Source: Flavobacterium subsaxonicum WB 4.1-42 = DSM 21790 (GTDB lineage Bacteria > Bacteroidota > Bacteroidia > Flavobacteriales > Flavobacteriaceae). Taken from it: a DNA stretch of 64,000 nt. The DNA lies in contig NZ_AUGP01000017.1 in NCBI RefSeq assembly GCF_000422725.1, forward strand, positions 496,001 through 560,000, read 5' to 3'. Shown here in pieces: positions 14,549 to 23,379 of this stretch (its first letter is position 1; the number at the start of each line of letters is the position of its first letter). The notes below the pieces were generated by a model. The model ran no database searches. It was given only the letters and a program-made list of their open reading frames with translations, and had not been told where the DNA came from. The translations under genes and the position numbers were made by a program.

Positions 14549-15624
14549 AAAAAGCTTATAGTAATTTACCGTTCAACATTAGGTTTGTACTGCTCCATGT
14601 ATTTTTCTGGCTGCTGTTTTTGTTTATACCTGTGGGTAATTTTATTATAGAGCACAACGAGTTTCCTATAGAGTTTTTAATTCGCACGGTTTTGTGCATG
14701 TCTATATTTTACTTTAATTATTTTTGGCTGGTGCCCAAGCTGTTACTTCAAAATAAAATGGCGTGGTACATACTTTCTGCCCTTGCTATTACACTTATTT
14801 TTACTTACTTAATTTCTTTTTTAGAGCCAACGCCCCAGTTTATCAGGCGCACTATAGCGGTAAATGCGCACTTTGCCGGGCATCCGCCGGAAGGCATGCA
14901 AAGGCCGCCGGAATACAGGCACTTTTTTAGGTACTTTCCCAGCTTTGTCATGATCATACTGCACATATCCTTCAGTACTATGTTTAAGATGTATGTAGAG
15001 TGGAACAGCACCTTTAAACGCCAGAAAGAGGCCGAGACCGAGAAAAAAATATCCGAGCTTAACTTTTTAAAGGCGCAGCTTAACCCCCACTTTTTCTTTA
15101 ACTCGCTCAATACCATCTTCTCGCTGGCTATAAAAAAGTCAGACCAGACCTCGGTTGCAGTACTCAACCTATCCGACCTTATGCGCTATATGCTCTATGA
15201 GACCGATAAGGCCAAGGTGCAGCTTCAGGAAGAAATTCTCTACATCGAAAATTATATAGAGCTGCAAAAACTTCGGCTAACCGAGAATAACCGCATTAAG
15301 CTGGAGGTAATTGGTTCGCCTACAGGCATATTTATTCCACCTCTATTGTTTATTTGTTTTATAGAAAATGCTTTTAAACATGGTGTTAACCCGGCTACTA
15401 CCAATGAGATACTGGTAAAATTCACCATATCGCACAATGAAATTAATATGCTTGTGGTTAATGATATTAATATGCAGCTAAAAAAGGACGAATCGAGCGG
15501 ACTGGGTATAGAGAATACTGTTAAACGGATTAACCTTTACTTCCCAGATAAGAATATCCTGAAAACCTACGCCGAGAATGATAAATTTTATGTAGACCTA
15601 ACACTAAAACTCAATGAAGCTTAA
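14542..15624 (+). CDS. LytS-type sensor histidine kinase
   Basis: 360 aa. Four hydrophobic segments (about 12-32, 43-62, 72-92 and a fourth near 130-150) precede a coiled linker, then the His_kinase domain with phospho-acceptor block QLNPHFFFNSLN (His about 183). The ATPase-like part has IENAFKHG (N box) and SSGLGIENTVKRI (G box). Kinases of this class phosphorylate LytTR regulators, and the next gene encodes one, overlapping by 11 bp. No separate periplasmic sensor domain is present, so the signal is probably sensed in the membrane or supplied by the barrel, Kelch or DUF4907 products (inference). Confidence 0.93.
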   Translation: MLKKAYSNLPFNIRFVLLHVFFWLLFLFIPVGNFIIEHNEFPIEFLIRTVLCMSIFYFNYFWLVPKLLLQNKMAWYILSALAITLIFTYLISFLEPTPQFIRRTIAVNAHFAGHPPEGMQRPPEYRHFFRYFPSFVMIILHISFSTMFKMYVEWNSTFKRQKEAETEKKISELNFLKAQLNPHFFFNSLNTIFSLAIKKSDQTSVAVLNLSDLMRYMLYETDKAKVQLQEEILYIENYIELQKLRLTENNRIKLEVIGSPTGIFIPPLLFICFIENAFKHGVNPATTNEILVKFTISHNEINMLVVNDINMQLKKDESSGLGIENTVKRINLYFPDKNILKTYAENDKFYVDLTLKLNEA

Positions 15625-16333
15625 AACGGTCATTATTGATGATGAGCCACTTGCCGTAGATATTATAAAAAACTACTGCGATACCGTTGCCCATATAGAG
15701 GTGCTGCAATGCTTTACCAATCCGGTAGAGGCCATGAATTTTATTAACGCCAACAGCGTAGACCTTATTTTTTTAGATATTGAAATGCCACTACTTAGCG
15801 GGCTCGAATTTATAGATACCCTAAAATACAAGCCCCAGTTTATCTTTACCACAGCCTATCCGCAGTTTGCCATAAACGGCTTTGAAATGGAGGCTGTAGA
15901 CTATCTTATAAAACCCATTTCGTACATACGGTTTTTAAAATCGGTTAATAAAGTAAAACTTCCGGAGAGCGATAAACCCACTGTTATTCAGCAGCAAACC
16001 GTTGTTACCACAACTACCGAAGACAATTTTTTATTTGTAAAGTCTGATAGCGAGAACCTTAAAATTTTTATTACCGACATTAAATTTATCGAGGGCCTTA
16101 AAGACTACCTTAAAATAAACCTTACCAATGGCAAGCACGTGCTTACCCTTTCCAACTTTAAAAACCTTATGGAACGGCTGCCCGAAAAAACGTTTATCAG
16201 GGTACACAACTCTTATATTGTTAACCTTAACTACGTTAACTCTGTACAGCGCAACAGGGTTGTTATAGATGCTACACGTATACCTATAAGCGAATCGTAC
16301 AAAAAGCAGTTTTTCGAACGGATAAAGATATAG
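15614..16333 (+). CDS. LytTR-family response regulator
   Basis: 239 aa. Receiver domain 1-120 with the acidic pair IIDDEP, phosphorylation site Asp55 in FLDIEMP, and the switch residues TTAY and DYLIKPI. The LytTR DNA-binding domain covers about 135-239 (FLFVKSDSENLKIFITDIKFIEGLKDYLKI, then RVHNSYIVNLNYV). It is the cognate partner of the overlapping kinase. LytTR proteins bind imperfect direct repeats, but no obvious target was found in the spacer before 12367. The gene ends at a cluster of palindromes. Confidence 0.93.
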   Translation: MKLKTVIIDDEPLAVDIIKNYCDTVAHIEVLQCFTNPVEAMNFINANSVDLIFLDIEMPLLSGLEFIDTLKYKPQFIFTTAYPQFAINGFEMEAVDYLIKPISYIRFLKSVNKVKLPESDKPTVIQQQTVVTTTTEDNFLFVKSDSENLKIFITDIKFIEGLKDYLKINLTNGKHVLTLSNFKNLMERLPEKTFIRVHNSYIVNLNYVNSVQRNRVVIDATRIPISESYKKQFFERIKI

Positions 16334-16339
16334 CCCATA

Positions 16340-16480
16340 TTTGGCTAAAGCCAAGAGCTGATTACTACACTATCCCCCTGACTAAAGTCAGGGGCAACTC
16401 ATAATTGTTTATGGATGAGATGAGTTGCCCACGGCTTTAGCCGTGGGTTTAGATAGCGAAAGTATAGGGCTTTAGCCAAA
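16340..16480. repeat. Cluster of nested palindromes, REP/BIME-like
   Basis: Outer inverted arms TTTGGCTAAAGCC (16340-16352) and GGCTTTAGCCAAA (16468-16480) enclose three further palindromes: CCCCTGACTAAAGTCAGGGG (16375-16394), GGGCAACTCAT/ATGAGTTGCCC (16392-16402 with 16420-16430), and CCCACGGCTTTAGCCGTGGG (16428-16447). The GTGGG/CTAAAG style resembles REP elements mobilised by Y1 transposases; no such transposase is in the window. It may also end the LytTR transcript. Confidence 0.8.
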
Positions 16481-16554
16481 TTTTAAAATCAGGCACTTAT
16501 CAACCAGGCACATTTATTACTATTTTTACAACTAAAAGGGTAACTTTACCGTGT

Positions 16555-17355
16555 ATGAAACAACTGCTGTTCCTATTGCTCCTTATCTCTAACCTGTTAC
16601 CTGCCAAGGCTCAGGAGCTTACCCTGCCTGTAAAATTGCTAAGCAATGCCAAGTCCGGGCCCGAGCGCTACGTGGGCATTGATGCTTTTGGCTGGGAGTA
16701 TACCATTTTAGAGAACGAGTTCCGTAAACAGAAAGATGGCCGCACCCTTAAATGCAAAAACGTGGCATTGGGCGAAATTTACAGGGTAGACCTTCAAAAC
16801 CCCTTACAGATAGTACTGTTTTACCGAAAATTCAACACGGTAGTACTGTTAGACAACCAGTTAAACGAAACCTCATCGTACAATTTTTCTACCCTGCCCG
16901 AGCAGGAACTTATTGTAGAGGCCGCAGGACTGGCATCGCAAAACCGCCTGTGGCTGTATGATGTAACCACCCAGCAAATAGGGCTTTACGATACCGCAAG
17001 GGGCACTTTTCGCACACTTACCCCCCCATTTAACGATGGTATTAAGTACTACCAAAGCGATTATAATTACTTTTACTGGATAGATGTAACCGGCAAATGC
17101 TTCGCTGTCAACCTGTTTGGTAGCGTAAGCTTTTTAGGCAACGTGCCCGCGTTTGATGCCGTGCAGCTGGTATCGCCCACAGAGGTTTTACTTAGCAAAG
17201 GCAACGTGCTTTACCTGTACAATTTAGCGGTGCAAAGCAGCAAACGAATAGAAATCGTTGAAAAAACCTTTAGGTCTTTCTATTATTCAGCACAAATTTT
17301 ATCTATTTTTACTGACACCGAAATCATCCAATATAAAATTACCCTTTCAAAATAA
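16555..17355 (+). CDS. Secreted protein of unknown function, possibly a beta-propeller
   Basis: 266 aa with signal peptide MKQLLFLLLLISNLLPAKAQ. The mature part is a series of short beta-type repeats (YVGIDAFGWEYTI, IVLFYRKFNTVVLLDNQLNE, LWLYDVTTQQIGLYDTA, FAVNLFGSVSFLG, VLYLYNLAVQS) that look like degenerate propeller blades. There are no recognisable catalytic residues. The final A of its TAA is the first base of the next gene's ATG, so it is co-translated with a deoxynucleoside kinase; the pairing has no obvious functional logic. Confidence 0.75.
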   Translation: MKQLLFLLLLISNLLPAKAQELTLPVKLLSNAKSGPERYVGIDAFGWEYTILENEFRKQKDGRTLKCKNVALGEIYRVDLQNPLQIVLFYRKFNTVVLLDNQLNETSSYNFSTLPEQELIVEAAGLASQNRLWLYDVTTQQIGLYDTARGTFRTLTPPFNDGIKYYQSDYNYFYWIDVTGKCFAVNLFGSVSFLGNVPAFDAVQLVSPTEVLLSKGNVLYLYNLAVQSSKRIEIVEKTFRSFYYSAQILSIFTDTEIIQYKITLSK

Positions 17356-17969
17356 TGCATATAGCTGTTGCAGGCAACATAGGCGCCGGAAAAACCACAC
17401 TTACAGAACTGTTAGCCAAGCAGTTTAAATGGGAAGCACATTACGAAGATGTAGTAGACAACCCTTACCTGGACGACTTTTACCACCAGATGGAGCGTTG
17501 GTCCTTCAACCTGCAGATCTACTTTTTAAACACCCGCTTTAGCCAAATACTGCAATTTCGCGAGAGTGGCAAGAAAATCATCCAGGACCGTACTATATAC
17601 GAAGATTCGCACATATTTGCACCCAACCTGCACTCAATGGGCCTTATGAGCAACCGCGATTTTAACAACTATAAGTCGTTATTTGAGCTAATGGAGGGCT
17701 TTGTGGGCGCTCCTGATTTGCTTATTTACCTTCGCAGCTCGATACCTAACTTAGTGAAACACATACATAAACGTGGCCGCGACTACGAAAATTCTATCTC
17801 TATAGAATACCTTAGCCGCCTTAACGAGCGTTATGAGGGATGGATCCAGAACTACGATAAAGGCAAGCTGCTGATTGTTGATGTTGATAAGAATAACTTT
17901 GTAGATAACCCCGAAGACCTGGGAGAGATCATCAACCGTATTAATGCGGAGCTAAACGGCTTGTTTTAG
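17355..17969 (+). CDS. Deoxynucleoside kinase
   Basis: 204 aa. P-loop GNIGAGKTTL at residues 7-16, substrate-binding NPYLDDFYHQMERWSFNLQIYF, and the DRTIYED motif (DRS/ERS-type general base and lid region), as in the dNK/dGK/dCK family. It phosphorylates deoxynucleosides with ATP for nucleotide salvage. Which base it prefers is not certain from sequence. Overlaps the previous stop by one base. Confidence 0.9.
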   Translation: MHIAVAGNIGAGKTTLTELLAKQFKWEAHYEDVVDNPYLDDFYHQMERWSFNLQIYFLNTRFSQILQFRESGKKIIQDRTIYEDSHIFAPNLHSMGLMSNRDFNNYKSLFELMEGFVGAPDLLIYLRSSIPNLVKHIHKRGRDYENSISIEYLSRLNERYEGWIQNYDKGKLLIVDVDKNNFVDNPEDLGEIINRINAELNGLF

Positions 17970-18016
17970 CCAGATTTCGAAAACCTGTCTTCATTTGATT
18001 TTTATACCTTTGCCTT

Positions 18017-18922
18017 ATGGCAGTAGTACAACTCAAAACATTTTACAATTATTTTCCTGACCAGGACCCCAAAACGATACCTAACGAAATTGGGCACTTT
18101 AATATTTTTGATATTGCCGGTATACTTGCGCCTAAAAGCAAGCAGGTTACCTACAGCCGCCGCAGCTTTTATAAGGTTAGCCTTATAGAGGGGCATAGCA
18201 AAATTCATTATGCCGACCAATGTATCGAAATAAAGGGCCACACCCTGGTTTTTACCAACCCTATGGTGCCTTATTTTTGGGAACGCATTAGCGAAAAACA
18301 TACCGGCTACCTGTGCGTTTTTACCGAAGATTTTTTTAGCCGCTTTGGCAGTATTAACCAATACCCTGTTTTTCAGGGTGCTGATACAGCTATAATTCCG
18401 CTATCTGATGATAAGGCCGAAATTTTCAACACCTTATTTGCCAGGATGTTTGAAGAACTGCAAAGTAACTACACCTATAAGTACGATTTGCTGCGCAACC
18501 TGCTTATGGAGGTTATACACGGTGCACAAAAAATGCAGCCCGCCATTGGCACCCAGACATTTACACACAATGCCGCCGAGCGCATAACCTCATTATTTGT
18601 CGAATTACTGGAAAGGCAGTTCCCCATAGAGCTTAACAACCAGGCGATAAAGATCAATTCGGCTTCGGCCTTTGCGGCGCAGCTCAACATCCACGTTAAT
18701 CATTTAAATAAAGCGCTTAAAGAAATTACCGGCAAAACCACCACCCAGTTAATAAACGAACGCATTTTACAGGAAGCTAAAATACTGCTAAAGAGCACTA
18801 ACTGGAATATTGCTGAAATTGGCTGGTGCCTGGGCTTTAAAGAATCGAACCATTTTTCGAACTTCTTTAAAAGCAGGGTTAAAACTGCCGCTTTAAAATA
18901 CCGCCAGTCTCAAATTGATTGA
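18017..18922 (+). CDS. AraC-family transcriptional regulator
   Basis: 301 aa. An N-terminal cupin-like effector domain (about 1-170: FYKVSLIEGHSKIHYADQ, KGHTLVFTNPMVPYFWERI) is followed by a C-terminal double helix-turn-helix (about 200-295: SASAFAAQLNIHVNHLNKALKEITGKT and NIAEIGWCLGFKESNHFSNFFK). It is followed after 80 bp by an SDR oxidoreductase gene in the same direction, a typical regulator-target arrangement; the effector is unknown. Confidence 0.93.
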   Translation: MAVVQLKTFYNYFPDQDPKTIPNEIGHFNIFDIAGILAPKSKQVTYSRRSFYKVSLIEGHSKIHYADQCIEIKGHTLVFTNPMVPYFWERISEKHTGYLCVFTEDFFSRFGSINQYPVFQGADTAIIPLSDDKAEIFNTLFARMFEELQSNYTYKYDLLRNLLMEVIHGAQKMQPAIGTQTFTHNAAERITSLFVELLERQFPIELNNQAIKINSASAFAAQLNIHVNHLNKALKEITGKTTTQLINERILQEAKILLKSTNWNIAEIGWCLGFKESNHFSNFFKSRVKTAALKYRQSQID

Positions 18923-19002
18923 TTTTTGCACTTTATACTTTCTTATTGGTATAGATGCGGTTGCTGTATATCAGAACTTTGTACCTCATAAACAATTACA
19001 TT

Positions 19003-19902
19003 ATGTGGACAACAAAAAACATTACAGACCAAACCGGTAAAACGGTGATTATCACTGGGGCTAACACCGGTATTGGCTACGAAACCGCCCTTGCACTTTA
19101 CAACGCCGGAGCTCATATTATATTGGCCTGCCGCGATTTAGGCAAAGCTAACGAGGCTATTGCCCGCTTACAGCAGCACAACGGCAAAGGGGTGCTTGAA
19201 GCCTCCCACCTAGACCTTACCAACCTTGATTCCGTTAAGCAATTTACCGATGCTTTTGTATCGCAACACACTAAGCTTGATGTACTTATAAACAATGCCG
19301 GGGTAATGCTTACACCCGCTTCTAAAACTGCTAATGGTTTTGAGCTTCAATTTGGCGTTAACTTTCTGGGACACTATGCTTTAACAGGGTATTTATACCC
19401 GCTGCTTAAAGCCACATCAAACTCGCGCGTGGTTACCGTTAGCAGCAATGCCTACCTGAGTGGTGCCATCGATTTTGATAACCTAAAATCAGAGCATTCT
19501 TACGATGCTTTTCGCGAGTACGCCCAAAGCAAACTGGCTAACATATTGTTTTCTAAACAACTACAACGAAGAATTGAAGCCACCAAAGACAATGTTGCCT
19601 CTATAGCTGTACAGCCCGGCGCTAATAAAACCAACCTGTCCCGACACATGAGCCCCGACGCCTATAATACTGCTTTAGAGCGTGTTGGCGAATTGATGGA
19701 GCCCTGGCAGGGGGCATTGCCATCGTTATTTGCAGCGGTAGACCCTGAAGCACAAAGCGGTAGGTTTTATGGCCCTGACCAGGATGGCGGCTACCGCGGT
19801 TATCCAGGCGAAGACCCAATATCTGCTGCAGGAATGGATGAAACAGTTGCCAAAAAGCTATGGCAGCTTGCCGAAGAGGTAACCGGAATTACATATCCGT
19901 AA
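19003..19902 (+). CDS. Short-chain dehydrogenase/reductase (retinol-dehydrogenase-like)
   Basis: 299 aa. TGANTGIG at 18-25 binds the cofactor, NNAGVM is the structural motif, and YAQSK carries the catalytic Tyr (about 173) and Lys. The catalytic Ser lies in VVTVSSNAYL. The length and the DLTNLDSVKQF pattern point to the retinol-dehydrogenase/WW-domain-oxidoreductase-like subgroup of NADP SDRs. Start at 19003 (MWTTKNIT) after an A/T-rich stretch; the earlier ATG at 18955 is in the regulator-SDR spacer and would add 16 atypical residues. Likely under control of the adjacent AraC regulator. Confidence 0.9.
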   Translation: MWTTKNITDQTGKTVIITGANTGIGYETALALYNAGAHIILACRDLGKANEAIARLQQHNGKGVLEASHLDLTNLDSVKQFTDAFVSQHTKLDVLINNAGVMLTPASKTANGFELQFGVNFLGHYALTGYLYPLLKATSNSRVVTVSSNAYLSGAIDFDNLKSEHSYDAFREYAQSKLANILFSKQLQRRIEATKDNVASIAVQPGANKTNLSRHMSPDAYNTALERVGELMEPWQGALPSLFAAVDPEAQSGRFYGPDQDGGYRGYPGEDPISAAGMDETVAKKLWQLAEEVTGITYP

Positions 19903-19930
19903 TTATAAATTCATCATCTGATAAATAAAA

Positions 19931-19968
19931 AAAACGTCGCTTTCTAACATAAGAAAGCGACGTTTTTT
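19931..19968. terminator. Bidirectional terminator after the SDR gene
   Basis: AAAACGTCGCTTTCT (19931-19945) pairs with AGAAAGCGACGTTTT (19952-19966), flanked by A and T tracts. It separates the SDR gene from the convergent hppA gene. Confidence 0.88.
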
Positions 19969-20053
19969 GCCTTAATATTTCACTTTTGGACTTCGAGATT
20001 CGTTAAGTTTTGACCATTTTTATCTGTCAAAAATTAAAATCCGTCAGCGTCAT

Positions 20054-22525
20054 TTATTTTTTAGTTTTTAGAGCTTCAATTTGGGCGTCGACTTCGGTAG
20101 CCGATCCTTTAAAAATTTTCTCTTCGGTCTTTACTTCTTCAGAACTTGTCTTGGTCGAAATTGTAACCGTTGCCGTAACGTTACCGTTGGCATCAACCTG
20201 CTTGTCTACACTAATGTCTTCAGTTTCTTCCTGGCCTACCAAAACCGGCTCGCGGGTAATGGTTTGCTCCTGCTGTTGTGTAGTAGTTCCTGCTTCGCTA
20301 ACAGCACCTTCGGTATGGCCGCCCAGTATAGGCGCAATTACCAGCCCTATAAGGCAGGTTAGCTTGATAAGGATATTCATAGACGGGCCCGAGGTATCTT
20401 TAAACGGATCGCCAACCGTATCGCCGGTAACGGCAGCCTTGTGCGCGTCAGACCCCTTATAGGTCATCTCGCCGTTTATCATCACCCCGGCTTCGAACGA
20501 TTTCTTAGCGTTATCCCACGCACCACCGGCATTGTTCTGGAAAATAGCCCACAACACGCCAGATACCGTTACACCCGCCATATAGCCACCCAGCATTTCG
20601 GCTACCAGCGCATGGTTGTCAGAATAAATAAGCATACCCAGCAACACAATAGCTATAGGGAAACCAATAGTCAATAACCCCGGAAGCATCATTTCGCGCA
20701 GGGCGGCCTTGGTAGATATCTCTACGCACTTGCCGTATTCCGGCTTGCCGGTACCCTCCATAATGCCGGGTATTTCCCTAAACTGCCTCCTAACCTCATA
20801 CACCATATCCATAGCTGCTTTACCAACAGAGTTCATGGCTAAGGCCGAGAACACCACAGGCACCATACCCCCTACAAACAGCATGGCAAGTACGGGTGCC
20901 TTAAATATGTTGATACCGTCGATACCTGTAAAAGTTACATACGCCGCGAATAGGGCAAGCGATGTTAACGCCGCCGATGCTATAGCAAAGCCCTTGCCTG
21001 TTGCCGCCGTGGTGTTACCAACCGAATCTAAAATATCGGTACGGGTGCGCACCTCTTTAGGCAGTTCGCTCATTTCGGCAATACCGCCGGCATTGTCAGA
21101 TATGGGTCCAAAGGCATCTATAGCCAATTGCATAGCCGTAGTAGCCATCATGGCACTTGCCGCCATTGCCACGCCATAAAAGCCTGCAAAAGCGTAAGAC
21201 GACCATATAGCTGCTGCAAACAGCAGTATTGTTGGAAACGTAGACACCATGCCCGTAGCAAGGCCTGCAATAATATTGGTACCCGCCCCGGTGCTTGATT
21301 TTTGTACGATGGCCAGGATAGGTTTTTTACCCAGCCCGGTATAATATTCGGTTACCGATGAGATAACTCCACCCACTACCAGGCCCACAAGCGAGGCATA
21401 GAATACGCGTAACGATGATATATCTTTAACCGCTTCACCATAAAACTGCATTTTCATGCTTTCCGGCAGTAGGTGCGTAACCAAAAAGTACGATGATATT
21501 GCCACAAGGATAATCGACACCCAGTTGCCACGGTTTAGCGCGGCCTGAACTTCGTTCTCCTTAGCGTTATTGTCTTTAATACTCACTAAAAAAGTACCTA
21601 TTATAGAGAACAGTATCCCGAAACCGGCAATTGCCATTGGAAGTAATATGGGGCCTATGCCTCCAAACTTATCGGTAAAATTGGGGTTATCGGCAATAAT
21701 ATCCCTAAGCACATAATTGCCCAGTACCATAGCCGCAAGAACGGTAGCCACGTACGACCCAAACAGGTCGGCACCCATACCTGCAACATCCCCCACATTA
21801 TCGCCTACGTTATCGGCAATGGTGGCGGGGTTGCGTGGGTCGTCTTCCGGTATACCGGCTTCCACCTTACCCACTAAGTCGGCCCCAACATCGGCAGCTT
21901 TGGTATAAATACCGCCACCCACACGGGCAAAAAGTGCGATAGACTCTGCCCCCAGCGAAAAGCCCGCCAGGGTTTCCAGCACAATTGTCATCAGTTCGCC
22001 CGGCGTTTTTAAAACACCTTCAAATTCGGCGGCAGCCCATTGGCCATTCATAAAATAGTGAAAGAAAAATATAAAAAAGGCCGTAAGCCCCAAAACGGCA
22101 AGGCCGGCAACGCCAAGGCCCATTACCGTGCCGCCGCTAAAAGATACTTTTAAGGCCTGCGGAAGGCTGGTACGCGCAGCCTGAGTGGTGCGCACGTTTG
22201 TTTTGGTAGCTATCTTCATGCCCATGTTGCCTGCCAGTGCCGAGAAAAAGGCACCACAAATAAAGGCAACAACAATAAGCATGTGTGTGGTAGGCACTAA
22301 ATAAGCAATTATTGCAAGGGCAATACTGGCTATAACAACAAAAATGGCAAGCAATTTATATTCTGCCTTTAAAAAGGCAAGGGCACCTTCGTATATGTAA
22401 TCTGAAATTTCTTTCATCTTACCGTCTCCGGCATCCTGTTTTAACACCCAAGATCGTTTAACTGCCATAAAGAGCAGCCCCAGCACGGCCATAACGGCCG
22501 GAACATAAATAATTATCGATTCCAT
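20054..22525 (-). CDS. hppA: Membrane-bound, ion-translocating pyrophosphatase, K+-dependent type
   Basis: 823 aa, about 16 membrane segments. It couples PPi hydrolysis to H+ or Na+ pumping out of the cytoplasm. The PPi/Mg site EAGIPEDDPRNPATIADNVGD lies near residues 220-240, with DNAGGIAEM and REIPGIMEG further on. GNTTAATGKG has Ala where K+-independent enzymes carry Lys, placing it in the K+-dependent class, which includes Na+ pumps; the ion cannot be fixed by eye. After the usual end (MNILIKLTCLIGLVIAPI) there is a hydrophilic tail of about 85 residues rich in Thr, Glu, Lys and Val, unusual for the family. It faces the soluble ppa gene in the same direction. Confidence 0.96.
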   Translation of the reverse strand: MESIIIYVPAVMAVLGLLFMAVKRSWVLKQDAGDGKMKEISDYIYEGALAFLKAEYKLLAIFVVIASIALAIIAYLVPTTHMLIVVAFICGAFFSALAGNMGMKIATKTNVRTTQAARTSLPQALKVSFSGGTVMGLGVAGLAVLGLTAFFIFFFHYFMNGQWAAAEFEGVLKTPGELMTIVLETLAGFSLGAESIALFARVGGGIYTKAADVGADLVGKVEAGIPEDDPRNPATIADNVGDNVGDVAGMGADLFGSYVATVLAAMVLGNYVLRDIIADNPNFTDKFGGIGPILLPMAIAGFGILFSIIGTFLVSIKDNNAKENEVQAALNRGNWVSIILVAISSYFLVTHLLPESMKMQFYGEAVKDISSLRVFYASLVGLVVGGVISSVTEYYTGLGKKPILAIVQKSSTGAGTNIIAGLATGMVSTFPTILLFAAAIWSSYAFAGFYGVAMAASAMMATTAMQLAIDAFGPISDNAGGIAEMSELPKEVRTRTDILDSVGNTTAATGKGFAIASAALTSLALFAAYVTFTGIDGINIFKAPVLAMLFVGGMVPVVFSALAMNSVGKAAMDMVYEVRRQFREIPGIMEGTGKPEYGKCVEISTKAALREMMLPGLLTIGFPIAIVLLGMLIYSDNHALVAEMLGGYMAGVTVSGVLWAIFQNNAGGAWDNAKKSFEAGVMINGEMTYKGSDAHKAAVTGDTVGDPFKDTSGPSMNILIKLTCLIGLVIAPILGGHTEGAVSEAGTTTQQQEQTITREPVLVGQEETEDISVDKQVDANGNVTATVTISTKTSSEEVKTEEKIFKGSATEVDAQIEALKTKK

Positions 22526-22600
22526 AAAATGAGGTTGGTTTGGTTGTGATTTACAGGTTTGATTATGAACCTATTGTAAATATAATAAAAAATGCAACCA

Positions 22601-22637
22601 AAAAAAGCAATACCCTTTACAGAATATTGCTTTTTTT
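22601..22637 (-). terminator. Terminator after ppa
   Basis: AAAAAAGCAATA (22601-22612) with TATTGCTTTTTT (22625-22636). T-rich in both directions; on the minus strand it follows the ppa stop at 22663. Confidence 0.75.
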
Positions 22638-22662
22638 ATATTTTATGGAAAACAGTGTTTTC

Positions 22663-23193
22663 TTATCTGATGCTGAAAAGTTCTTCTGGCTTATCAGTAA
22701 GCGCTTCAAAACGATCTACGCACTCGTCTATAATAGCACGAGCCTCGGTAACATCGCCCCATCCGCCAACATCAACTTTTTTGTTCTCAAGATCTTTGTA
22801 CACCTGGAAAAAGTGCTCAATTTCTTTTAAAAGGTGTGGGTTAAGCTCGTCAAGGTTGTTTAACTTGTTCCAGATAGGATCTGAAACCGGTACGCAAACC
22901 ACTTTTTCATCCGGGCCTTTTTCATCTGCCATGTGGAAAACACCAATTGGCTTTACCTCCATAACGCAACCAGGAAAAGTAGGCTCTGTAACCAAAACAA
23001 GTACATCTAACGGGTCGCCGTCAAGTGCAAGAGTTTCAGGTATAAAACCATAATCGGCAGGGTACATCATAGACGAGAAAAGCATCCTGTCGTAACGTAT
23101 TTTTTTAAGCTTAAAATCGTATTCGTATTTATTCCTGCTACCTTTGGGTATCTCTATAAGTACATCAAAAGTTTTTAGTTTTGCTGCAGACAT
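22663..23193 (-). CDS. ppa: Inorganic pyrophosphatase, family I (soluble)
   Basis: 176 aa. It hydrolyses PPi to phosphate in the cytoplasm, pulling biosynthetic reactions forward. The metal/substrate signature DGDPLDVLV is at 58-66, with EIPKGSRNKYE at 14-24 and DYGFIPET. Full length for the family. It sits upstream of hppA in the same orientation but with its own promoter and a terminator between, so the soluble and membrane pyrophosphatases can be regulated apart. Confidence 0.97.
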   Translation of the reverse strand: MSAAKLKTFDVLIEIPKGSRNKYEYDFKLKKIRYDRMLFSSMMYPADYGFIPETLALDGDPLDVLVLVTEPTFPGCVMEVKPIGVFHMADEKGPDEKVVCVPVSDPIWNKLNNLDELNPHLLKEIEHFFQVYKDLENKKVDVGGWGDVTEARAIIDECVDRFEALTDKPEELFSIR

Positions 23194-23216
23194 TTTAATA
23201 GTTTTTTGTTATCGTG

Positions 23217-23247
23217 CAAAAATAGTATAAAAAAAATGCCATGCAAA
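23217..23247 (-). promoter_or_regulatory. ppa promoter
   Basis: Minus strand TTTG (23247-23244), 19-nt spacer, TATTTTTG (23224-23217): the full Bacteroidota consensus, 23 nt upstream of the start codon. Confidence 0.8.
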
Positions 23248-23327
23248 AGTTTGCCACATTAAAAACAGCAGTAAAACAGGGAGTTTACATAAATATAACT
23301 ACGAAAACGGTTGCGCCAACAGCAAAT

Positions 23328-23355
23328 AAAAAAGCCTTCTTTATAAGAAGGCTTT
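23328..23355 (-). terminator. Terminator after the Cys-rich lipoprotein gene
   Basis: AAAGCCTTCTT (23331-23341) with AAGAAGGCTTT (23345-23355), followed on the minus strand by T residues. It lies 25 bp after the stop at 23380. Confidence 0.85.
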
Positions 23356-23379
23356 AGTAAATATCTTTTATTCAGCAGT

